DNA of 6,694 nucleotides from Actinomycetota bacterium. GTDB taxonomy: Bacteria > Actinomycetota > Actinomycetes > S36-B12 > CAIYMF01. Positions 1 through 5,506 of the stretch are shown here, piece after piece. Both the position numbers and the translations under genes were made by a program. The notes under the pieces are model-generated. The model saw only the letters and a list, made by a program, of their open reading frames with translations. It was not told the origin of the DNA and searched no databases. Position 1 is the stretch's first letter. The number at the start of each line of letters is the position of its first letter. The DNA lies in the NCBI GenBank assembly GCA_009699025.1, contig WLOZ01000105.1:1-6694 (forward strand), given 5' to 3'.

Positions 1-1
1 C

Positions 2-541
2 GGCTTCACAGGAACTCGTATGGGCGACGTCGCCGCGGCCGCGGGAGTCAGCCACGGAACGGTCTACACCTGGTTCGACTCGAAGGAGTCGATGCTGGGT
101 GCCCTCGTCGACGACATGGTCACCGACCTCCGCGAGGTGCTCCGTGCGAACACCGACGTTGAGCCAGTCGAACGAATCGCGCTTGCCAACCGCGGCTACC
201 TCGATGCCTACCAGCGCAATGCCCGGCTGCTTGAGGTGGCCGAGGAGGTGGCCACGGCCGACGCGCACTTCCGAGAACAGCTCGCGGGGATCCGCTCCTT
301 CCATGTGGAACGGGTGGCGCGCGACATCACGCGGCTTCAGGCCGACGGCCTCGCGGCCAGCGACCTCGACCCGCACACCGCAGCCGCAGCCCTGTGCGGC
401 ATGGTCGAGTCGTTCGCTCGCCACTGGTTCGGTCGTGGCGAGCGACGCGACAAAGCCCTTGCCGTGGGCACCCTCACCCAACTCTGGACCCGATCGCTGG
501 GAATCACCCCTGACCGACCCCGTAGGAGGAGCGTCCGATGA
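2..541 (+). CDS. TetR-family transcriptional regulator, 5' end outside window
   Basis: DNA-binding repressor-type protein that probably controls the acyl-CoA genes directly downstream. The open frame continues to the left edge: the codons before the first in-window ATG (position 20) read GFTGTR. This is the usual TetR lead-in to the helix-turn-helix, so the Met at 20 is internal and roughly 25-35 N-terminal residues are missing. The helix-turn-helix is clear: MGDVAAAAGVSHGTVYTWF followed by DSKESML, with HGTVYTWF as the recognition helix. The remaining ~140 residues are the divergent, mostly helical ligand/dimer domain, ending in a basic tail (RPRRRSVR). The TGA stop overlaps the ATG of the acyl-CoA dehydrogenase (ATGA), so the regulator is co-transcribed and probably translationally coupled to its likely target genes. 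The ligand is plausibly an acyl-CoA of the pathway; that is inference. Family assignment is firm; function beyond that is not. Confidence 0.93.
   Translation, partial: GFTGTRMGDVAAAAGVSHGTVYTWFDSKESMLGALVDDMVTDLREVLRANTDVEPVERIALANRGYLDAYQRNARLLEVAEEVATADAHFREQLAGIRSFHVERVARDITRLQADGLAASDLDPHTAAAALCGMVESFARHWFGRGERRDKALAVGTLTQLWTRSLGITPDRPRRRSVR
524..529 (+). promoter_or_regulatory. Strong Shine-Dalgarno for the acyl-CoA dehydrogenase
   Basis: A perfect AGGAGG lies 8 nt before the ATG at 538, inside the last codons of the TetR gene. It fixes the start of the acyl-CoA dehydrogenase. It also implies that ribosomes initiate there efficiently, rather than depending only on coupling through the ATGA overlap. 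Confidence 0.85.
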
Positions 542-1701
542 AGCTAACGTCAGAGCACCAGCAGTTCCGACAGGTCGTGCGCAGCATCGTCGAGAACGAG
601 ATCAACCCCCACGTCGACGAGTGGGAAAGCGCGGGAATCTTTCCGGCCCACGAACTCTTCCCCAAGCTCGCCGCCGTGGGTGCGCTGGGCCTCGAGTACG
701 CCCCTGAGGTGGGCGGGCAGGGGGCCGACCACCTCTTCACGCTTGTCCTCGCAGAGGAGCTTGGTCGCGCCGACTGCGCCGGGGTGCCCATGGCGATCGC
801 GGTGCAGACCTCGATGGCCACCCCCGCACTCGCTGAGTTCGGTAGCGCCGACCTGCAGCAGCGCTACCTTGCCCCGGCCCTGCGCGGCGAGATGGTCTGC
901 TCAATCGCAGTGTCGGAGCCCGACGCCGGATCCGACGTAGCGGGCCTTCGCACGCGCGCGGTGCGCGACGGCGACTCGTGGGTGATTAACGGCCGCAAAA
1001 TGTGGATAACCAACGGAACCCAGGCCGACTGGCTGTGCTTGCTGGCCCGCACCGTGGAGCCCGGCGAGGAGCCCGAGACCGGCTATTCGGGAATGTCGAT
1101 GATCGTCGTGCCCACCGACGTTCCCGGCTTTGGAGTCGGCCGCAAGATCGAGAAGATGGGCAACCGCTCGAGCGACACCGCGGAGCTCGTCTTCGACAAC
1201 GTGCGCGTGCCGGTGTCGAACGTGATCGGTGAGGTGGGCCGCGGCTTTCAGCAGCAAATGGCGCAGTTTCAGATTGAGCGCCTCGTCGGTGCTTACATGG
1301 CGGTGTCCGGCTCACGCCGCGCGATCGACCGCACGATGGAGTACCTGAGGGTGCGCGAGGCGTTCGGAAAGCCGCTGCTCGCCAACCAGGTTATCCAGTA
1401 CCGCCTCGCCGAACTCATCGCCGAGATCGACGTCGTGCAGCAGTATTGCTACGCGGCGGCCGACCTCTTGGTGTCCGGTGAAGACGCCACTCGCATGGCC
1501 ACTATCGCGAAGCTGAAGGCTGGGCGTCTGGTGCGCGAAGTCGCTGATGCGTGCGTTCAGTACCACGGCGGAATGGGCTACGCCGAGGAGATGTGGGTCG
1601 CACGCTACTTCCGCGACGCACGGCTAGTCTCGGTGGGCGGGGGCGCCGATGAAGTCATGCTGCGCATCATCACGATGCTCGAGGGAATGGGAAAGCGATG
1701 A
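538..1701 (+). CDS. Acyl-CoA dehydrogenase, isovaleryl-CoA/AtuD-like subgroup
   Basis: Cytosolic FAD flavoprotein that introduces the alpha,beta double bond into an acyl-CoA and passes electrons to ETF. Length 387 aa, normal for the family. Signature 1 is intact at residues 124-136 (AVSEPDAGSDVAG) and signature 2 at 341-360 (QYHGGMGY, then E351, R356, D360). The usual C-terminal catalytic Glu (MCAD Glu376, in the EGT motif) is Gly368 here, within VGGGADEV. Instead Glu247 sits in QIERL, aligning ungapped with the helix-G catalytic base of isovaleryl-CoA and long-chain dehydrogenases (MCAD Thr255). Segments such as INPHVDEW, QFQIERL and RLVSVGGGADEVM resemble, from memory, the citronellyl-CoA dehydrogenase-like AtuD group. 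A branched or methyl-branched substrate is therefore more likely than a straight medium chain. The start is set by AGGAGG 8 nt upstream. Both ends overlap neighbours by ATGA, which indicates an operon. Exact substrate is uncertain. Confidence 0.95.
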   Translation: MKLTSEHQQFRQVVRSIVENEINPHVDEWESAGIFPAHELFPKLAAVGALGLEYAPEVGGQGADHLFTLVLAEELGRADCAGVPMAIAVQTSMATPALAEFGSADLQQRYLAPALRGEMVCSIAVSEPDAGSDVAGLRTRAVRDGDSWVINGRKMWITNGTQADWLCLLARTVEPGEEPETGYSGMSMIVVPTDVPGFGVGRKIEKMGNRSSDTAELVFDNVRVPVSNVIGEVGRGFQQQMAQFQIERLVGAYMAVSGSRRAIDRTMEYLRVREAFGKPLLANQVIQYRLAELIAEIDVVQQYCYAAADLLVSGEDATRMATIAKLKAGRLVREVADACVQYHGGMGYAEEMWVARYFRDARLVSVGGGADEVMLRIITMLEGMGKR

Positions 1702-2480
1702 GTGACGAGTCCACCGAACCGACGGTCCGCTACGACGTGGCGGGAGGCGTCGCCACGCTGACCCTCAACCGACCCGAGGCGCGCAATGCGCTCGACGTCG
1801 CCAGCATGGAACTGGCGATGACGCTGCTCGCAGAGGCGGCGACAAACGACGCAGTGCGGGTGGTGGTGCTCACGGGTGAGGGCACTGTGTTCTGCTCGGG
1901 CGCCGACCTGCGCGACGCAACGACCGCAGGCGGCGGGTTCGGTCGGGGCACGCAGGTGCTGGCCGACCTGCTGGCTGCGCTGAACGACCACCCCAAGCCC
2001 ACGATCGCGCGAGTGCAGGGGCACGTCGCTGGCGGCGGAAACGGCCTCGTGGCGGCCTGCGACCTCGCGGTGGCGTCCGACACGGCCAAGTTCGCATTCA
2101 CCGAGGTGCGCGTCGGCGTCGCACCGGCGGTCATTAGCGTGGTGTGCCTTCCGCTGATGCGTCCGCGCGACGCCGCCGAACTGCTGCTCACCGGCGAGCG
2201 CGTGAGCGCCGAGCGGGTGCGCGAGGCGGGCCTGATCAACGCGGTCGTACATGCCGAGGCGCTCGACGCGCATGTGCGGGTGTGGGTCGAGCAGCTCAGC
2301 GCTGCGGGCCCCATCGCGGTCTCCGAGACGAAGAAGCTGCTGCGAACCGTACCCACGATGTCGCGCGACGACGGTTTCGCGATGACCGCTGCGCTCTCGG
2401 CGCGACTGTTCGCGTCGGATGAAGCCCGCGAGGGTATGACCGCGTTCCTCGAGCGTCGTCCCGCGGTGTGGGGTGCCTGA
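1698..2480 (+). CDS. Enoyl-CoA hydratase/isomerase (crotonase) family protein
   Basis: Likely hydrates the enoyl-CoA made by the upstream dehydrogenase. Length 260 aa, a standard single crotonase domain. The oxyanion-hole segments are FCSGADL (65-71, Ala69) and GHVAGGGNGL (108-117, Gly113). Of the two catalytic glutamates of rat crotonase, the Glu164 equivalent is kept as Glu136 (FTEVRVG). The Glu144 equivalent is Gly116, exactly 20 residues earlier as in the reference. From memory, the same GxGL pattern and the following EVRxGxAPAVIS segment occur in LiuC-type methylglutaconyl-CoA hydratases. That would suit a leucine/isovalerate or terpenoid route. Isomerase or other crotonase chemistry cannot be excluded. 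The ATG overlaps the preceding stop (ATGA) with only a weak purine-rich stretch upstream, so translation is probably coupled. C-terminal helices (FLERRPAVWGA) are complete. It is the last gene of the operon, and no convincing terminator follows. Confidence 0.92.
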   Translation: MSDESTEPTVRYDVAGGVATLTLNRPEARNALDVASMELAMTLLAEAATNDAVRVVVLTGEGTVFCSGADLRDATTAGGGFGRGTQVLADLLAALNDHPKPTIARVQGHVAGGGNGLVAACDLAVASDTAKFAFTEVRVGVAPAVISVVCLPLMRPRDAAELLLTGERVSAERVREAGLINAVVHAEALDAHVRVWVEQLSAAGPIAVSETKKLLRTVPTMSRDDGFAMTAALSARLFASDEAREGMTAFLERRPAVWGA

Positions 2481-2530
2481 CCACTCGGATGTGTACGCGC
2501 CCGATTCTCACCCAAGCCGTGTCTGACCGC

Positions 2531-2536
2531 TAGCGT
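2531..2536 (+). promoter_or_regulatory. Putative -10 element (TAGCGT) of a leaderless promoter for the M20 peptidase
   Basis: TAGCGT fits the actinobacterial TANNNT -10 consensus and ends exactly 6 nt before the ATG at 2543, so transcription would start on the A of the start codon. There is no Shine-Dalgarno sequence in front of this gene, which supports a leaderless mRNA. No good -35 hexamer is seen about 17-18 nt upstream. The same hexamer and spacing recur before the VOC gene. Confidence 0.6.
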
Positions 2537-2542
2537 GGCGTC

Positions 2543-3916
2543 ATGAACCTGAGCGAGGAAAGTGCGGCGACCATTACCGGCAACGTTGCGGCGGTGATGC
2601 CCGCGGTGGTTGCCGCGCTCGAAGATCTGGTGCGCATTCCTGGCATCGCTTTCCCCGGCTTCCCCGAGGCGGAGGTCGACCGCGCTCGCGATGCCACGGT
2701 GCAGATTCTCCGCGACGCCGGCTTTCCCACGGTGAAGGTGCTCCCGATCGAGGGGGGCTCCGACGCGGTGTTCGCCGAATGCCCGGGGCCCGCGGGCTCT
2801 CCCACCGTGCTGCTCTACGCGCACTACGACGTGCAGCCGGCGGGTGACGAGTCGCTCTGGAACAGCGAACCCTTTGAGCCCACCGAACGCGACGGCCGAC
2901 TGTACGGACGAGGTGCGGCTGACGACAAGAGCGGTGTGGTCATCCACGCAGGCGTGCTGAAGGCACTGCTTGCGGCGAACGGCGGCACGCCGCCCTGTAC
3001 GGTCCGCGTGATCGTGGAGGGTGATGAGGAGTGGGGCGGATCGCTGGAAAGCATCGTGCCCTCGCATCTTGACCTGCTGCGCGCCGATGCCATCGTGGTA
3101 GCCGACGTAGGAAACCTCCGCATCGGCGAGCCGACTTTCACCACTGCGTTGCGCGGCATGGCAGCGATCACCATCGAGGTGCGCACTCTCGAGGGGGCGG
3201 TGCACTCCGGAATGTTCGGCGGGCCCGCACCCGACGCGCTGATGGCCGTCATCATCACGCTCGCGTCTCTGCGTGATGCGCAGGGTGACACGGTGATCGA
3301 AGGGTTGAGCGGATTCGACTGGGACGGTCCCGACTATCCCGAACCGCTCTACCGCGAGCTCGCGGGCGTTGTCGACGGACAGCCGCTGGTTGGCACGGGG
3401 ACCATGTCAAGCCGGCTGTTCTCCCGACCCGTGGCCAGCGTCGTGGGCATCGACGCACCGCGCGTTGAGGGCGCCATCAACGCGGTAATCCCCTTCGCCC
3501 GCGCTCAGGTGTCGCTGCGGGTGCCACCGGGACACGATCCGCGGGTGGCTCAGGCCGCGCTCGCAGAGCACCTGCTCGCGCACGTGCCGTGGGGCGTGCA
3601 CGCCGAGATCACAAAGGGTGGCACGGGGGCCGGCGTGAGAGTGGCCACCGACGGCCCCGCCTACGCTGCGGCCCGACGCGCGATGCAGCAGGCGTACGGC
3701 CGAGAGTCGGTCGAGATCGGCTCCGGAGGGTCGGTTCCCCTCATCGACGTGCTGCGCGAGGAATTCCCCGATGCTGAAATTCTGCTGTTCGGTGCGCAGG
3801 ACCCCGCCGCGCGCATTCACGCACCCAACGAGTCGGTCGACCTCAACGAACTGCACCGCGCGGTGCTCGCCGAGGCCCTGTTTATTGCCGAGCTCGCCGC
3901 AGATGTCGTTGCCTAG
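2543..3916 (+). CDS. M20-family metallopeptidase (dipeptidase/carboxypeptidase type)
   Basis: Di-zinc hydrolase that probably cleaves dipeptides or N-acyl amino acids in the cytoplasm. Length 457 aa, typical of M20 dipeptidases with an inserted dimerisation domain. Visible active-site residues, with roles assigned by comparison with carnosinase-2: His94 and Asp96 in AHYDVQPA, bridging Asp127 in GRGAADDKS, catalytic Glu162 and metal Glu163 in EGDEEWGG, Asp188 in VVADVGN, and His426 in RIHAPNES. The dimerisation (lid) domain runs from about residue 200 to 315. It carries His221 in VHSGMFGG, the segment that reaches the partner active site in this family. GSGGSVP (392-398) is the C-terminal substrate loop. 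No signal peptide is seen; the first residues are acidic and polar. The gene is 62 nt from the hydratase and has its own leaderless-type promoter, so it is probably a separate unit with no clear link to the acyl-CoA genes. Substrate cannot be named. Confidence 0.94.
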   Translation: MNLSEESAATITGNVAAVMPAVVAALEDLVRIPGIAFPGFPEAEVDRARDATVQILRDAGFPTVKVLPIEGGSDAVFAECPGPAGSPTVLLYAHYDVQPAGDESLWNSEPFEPTERDGRLYGRGAADDKSGVVIHAGVLKALLAANGGTPPCTVRVIVEGDEEWGGSLESIVPSHLDLLRADAIVVADVGNLRIGEPTFTTALRGMAAITIEVRTLEGAVHSGMFGGPAPDALMAVIITLASLRDAQGDTVIEGLSGFDWDGPDYPEPLYRELAGVVDGQPLVGTGTMSSRLFSRPVASVVGIDAPRVEGAINAVIPFARAQVSLRVPPGHDPRVAQAALAEHLLAHVPWGVHAEITKGGTGAGVRVATDGPAYAAARRAMQQAYGRESVEIGSGGSVPLIDVLREEFPDAEILLFGAQDPAARIHAPNESVDLNELHRAVLAEALFIAELAADVVA

Positions 3917-3974
3917 CGAAGCGCGAGGAACCTGAAGAGCGGTACCTAGTCGGTGCGTTCAGCCGCTGGGGCGG

Positions 3975-3992
3975 GGGCGAATGACCTCGCCC
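3975..3992. terminator. Possible hairpin between convergent genes
   Basis: GGGCGA (3975-3980) and TCGCCC (3987-3992) form a 6-bp stem with a 6-nt loop in the 100-bp spacer between the converging M20 and VOC genes. Its location suits a bidirectional terminator. There is no T tract on either side and the stem is short, so this is a weak call. Nothing else of note is seen in 3917-4016. Confidence 0.35.
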
Positions 3993-4016
3993 GACGAAGC
4001 TGATGGAGCGGCCCTT

Positions 4017-4805
4017 CTACGGCCGAAACGTCCAGTCGGCTGACGCTGGGCGAATGAGCCCGAAGACGGCACCCTCAGGATCGGAGAGGTACGCAATCCG
4101 TCCGGTGTGCATCGTTTCCGGACCCATCATCAACGATGCGCCTGCAGCGACGGCACCAGCGACCGCCGCATCGGTATCGTCGACATTGAAGTAGACGCTC
4201 CAGGCCGACGGAACACCGTCGGGCGAGCCTGGGAACACCGGCATTGTTCCGGCGAAGTCACCAGCGTCAGTGCGAAGTGTGGCGTAGTCGAGGGGTGCAA
4301 CTTCGGAAACCGCATGCACGGTGGCATTCAGTAGTGCTGCATAAAAAGTGCGCGCAGACTCGACGTCGTGTGATGCCAACTCGAACCACAGTGCTGAGCC
4401 GTGACCCGTATGGGTGAGGCCCGGGTTGGCGCCCTGCTGGGCGAGGCCGAACAGTGCACCCGTGGGGTCGACCATCAGAGCAATCGTGGTCATCAGAACC
4501 CCATCGATCACCACGGGCATCGGCGGCATCATTGCGCTGGCACCGAGCTCGGTCGCCCGCGCCACCGCTGCGAAGATGTCGGACGTCCCGAAAAAGACGG
4601 TCCACATTGATACCGGCACGCCCTCGGGCCGAGGTGACAGCCCGCCCGCGTACTCGTGCCCCACCATGGCGGCCCGCCATCCTCCTGCGTCGGGGTGCTG
4701 GGGCGGGTACGACCAGCCGAAGACCGACCCGTAGAAATTGGTCGCGGCGTCGAGATCGTAGGCCGATAGGTCAATCCAACAAGGGGCTGTCACGAGTGAA
4801 GGCAT
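4017..4805 (-). CDS. Two-domain VOC (glyoxalase/bleomycin-resistance fold) family protein, CFP-30B-like
   Basis: Cytosolic protein of 262 aa made of two tandem VOC modules, about residues 5-125 and 132-255. Each begins with a beta strand plus a DxxxxxxFY helix (D17-FY25 and D147-FY155) and ends in a DPxGAxFGL strand (113-121 and 242-250). The order and motifs resemble the mycobacterial CFP-30B/Rv0577 type, recalled from memory. At the first metal-ligand position of classical VOC enzymes, 7 residues before the helix Asp, there is Trp in both modules (Trp10, Trp140). The final Glu ligand, 7 residues after the Asp of DPxG, is Gly in both (Gly120, Gly249). A standard metal-dependent glyoxalase or dioxygenase role is therefore unlikely; small-molecule binding or metal-free chemistry is possible. 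The start is supported by a leaderless -10 exactly 6 nt upstream. Divergent from the TIGR03085 gene with a 36-bp gap. Specific function unknown. Confidence 0.9.
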   Translation of the reverse strand: MPSLVTAPCWIDLSAYDLDAATNFYGSVFGWSYPPQHPDAGGWRAAMVGHEYAGGLSPRPEGVPVSMWTVFFGTSDIFAAVARATELGASAMMPPMPVVIDGVLMTTIALMVDPTGALFGLAQQGANPGLTHTGHGSALWFELASHDVESARTFYAALLNATVHAVSEVAPLDYATLRTDAGDFAGTMPVFPGSPDGVPSAWSVYFNVDDTDAAVAGAVAAGASLMMGPETMHTGRIAYLSDPEGAVFGLIRPASADWTFRP

Positions 4806-4811
4806 GGGGTC

Positions 4812-4817
4812 ACGCTA
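4812..4817 (-). promoter_or_regulatory. Putative -10 element (TAGCGT) of a leaderless promoter for the VOC gene
   Basis: Read on the minus strand, TAGCGT is followed by 6 nt (GACCCC) and then the VOC ATG at 4805. This is the same hexamer and spacing as before the M20 gene. No Shine-Dalgarno sequence is present. Its upstream promoter half lies on top of the start region of the divergent gene at 4842. Confidence 0.6.
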
Positions 4818-4829
4818 CCCGCGCGCGCC

Positions 4830-4835
4830 TACGCT
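4830..4835 (+). promoter_or_regulatory. Putative -10 element (TACGCT) of a leaderless promoter for the TIGR03085-type gene
   Basis: TACGCT (TANNNT) ends 6 nt before the ATG at 4842, again placing the expected transcription start on the start codon. The intervening GGGGGT is G-rich but is too close to the ATG to be a good Shine-Dalgarno. The element is only 12 bp from the opposing -10 at 4812-4817. Confidence 0.55.
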
Positions 4836-4841
4836 GGGGGT

Positions 4842-5483
4842 ATGAGTCAGCAGAACCTTGCCCGCCGTGAACGCGAAGCCCTGTGCGACCTGATGCTCGA
4901 GGTCGGACCCGAAGCGCCCACGCTCTGCGGCCCGTGGACCACGCGCGACCTCGCTGCTCACCTGGTGCTGCGCGAGGGCCGGCCCGATGCTGCGGGTGGC
5001 ATCCTCATCGCAGCACTCGCGTCGTACACGGCCAAGGTGCAGGGCCAGATCGCGGCGCGGCAGTGGCCAGATCTCATCACGACGCTGCGCAGTGGCCCGC
5101 CTCGCTGGTCGCCGCAGTCGATTGAGCGGCTCGACGTCGAGAGCAACACGGTGGAGTTCTTCGTGCACCACGAGGATGTGCGGCGCGCGGTCGACCCGTG
5201 GGTGGTGCGCGACCTCTCGGCCGACGACTCGGCCCAACTGTGGCCGCGCGTGGGCCGCATCGGAAAGTTGCTGCTTCGACGCTGTTCGTCCGGGGTGATC
5301 GTGCGGCCCACCGATGGTCCGGCTGCGGGCACCAGCGTGCGCCTACGCGCGGGCTCAACTGACGTAACCCTCGACGGGCCTGTCGGTGAGATCGTGCTGG
5401 CGCTCTTCGGGCGGACCACGGCGGGGCTTGAGATGCCGGGTTCGGCGGCTGACGTCGCGGCGTTCCTCGCGTTCCCGCGCTAG
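4842..5483 (+). CDS. TIGR03085-type metal-binding protein, maleylpyruvate isomerase (DinB-like) fold
   Basis: Protein of 213 aa. The N-terminal four-helix metal-binding domain carries the conserved WTTRDLAAHLVLRE segment (about 32-45) and EFFVHHEDVRR (105-115). His40, Glu105 and His109 reproduce the H...ExxxH metal triad of mycothiol-dependent maleylpyruvate isomerase. This suggests a mycothiol-linked isomerase, transferase or detoxification role. ARREREALCDLM at the N terminus and SGPPRWSP (84-91) are also family-like. The C-terminal ~70 residues are a small SCP2/MDMPI_C-like part rich in beta strands (VRLRAGSTDVTLDGPVGEIV), ending with LALFGRTTA and a short tail. No substrate is known for this family as far as I can recall. 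The start is supported by a leaderless -10 at 4830-4835. The gene converges with the DMFase-like gene, leaving a 23-nt gap with no evident terminator. Confidence 0.88.
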   Translation: MSQQNLARREREALCDLMLEVGPEAPTLCGPWTTRDLAAHLVLREGRPDAAGGILIAALASYTAKVQGQIAARQWPDLITTLRSGPPRWSPQSIERLDVESNTVEFFVHHEDVRRAVDPWVVRDLSADDSAQLWPRVGRIGKLLLRRCSSGVIVRPTDGPAAGTSVRLRAGSTDVTLDGPVGEIVLALFGRTTAGLEMPGSAADVAAFLAFPR

Positions 5484-5506
5484 CCAACGGTGCGCGTGCT
5501 TGACGA

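Noticed and set aside
99..707. A 202-codon plus-strand frame across the TetR/dehydrogenase junction
   Set aside because: It is out of frame with both recognised genes, and its low-complexity Arg/Pro/Ser-rich product has no motif.
1621..1665. Apparent loss of the catalytic Glu in the acyl-CoA dehydrogenase (Gly368), suggesting a dead enzyme
   Set aside because: The alternative catalytic base, Glu247 in the xERL motif, is present as in isovaleryl-CoA and long-chain dehydrogenases, so the protein is expected to be active.
2465..2488. A weak hairpin (GGGTG...CACTC) after the hydratase as an operon terminator
   Set aside because: Only five pairs including a wobble, it overlaps the stop codon, and no T tract follows.
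1730..3205. A 491-codon open frame on the minus strand, opposite the hydratase and the first half of the M20 gene
   Set aside because: It crosses two well-supported genes and their spacer. Its product is Arg/His/Ser-rich with no recognisable motif. Long antisense frames like this are usual in DNA of this GC content.
4009..4025. A 5-bp inverted repeat (CGGCC...GGCCG) around the VOC stop codon as a terminator
   Set aside because: The stem is short, there is no T tract, and it lies mostly in the coding end. Such repeats occur by chance at this GC content.
4454..4870. Plus-strand open frames opposite the VOC gene, one running through the divergent promoter region
   Set aside because: They are antisense to a well-supported gene, have no start signal, and give Arg/Pro-rich translations.
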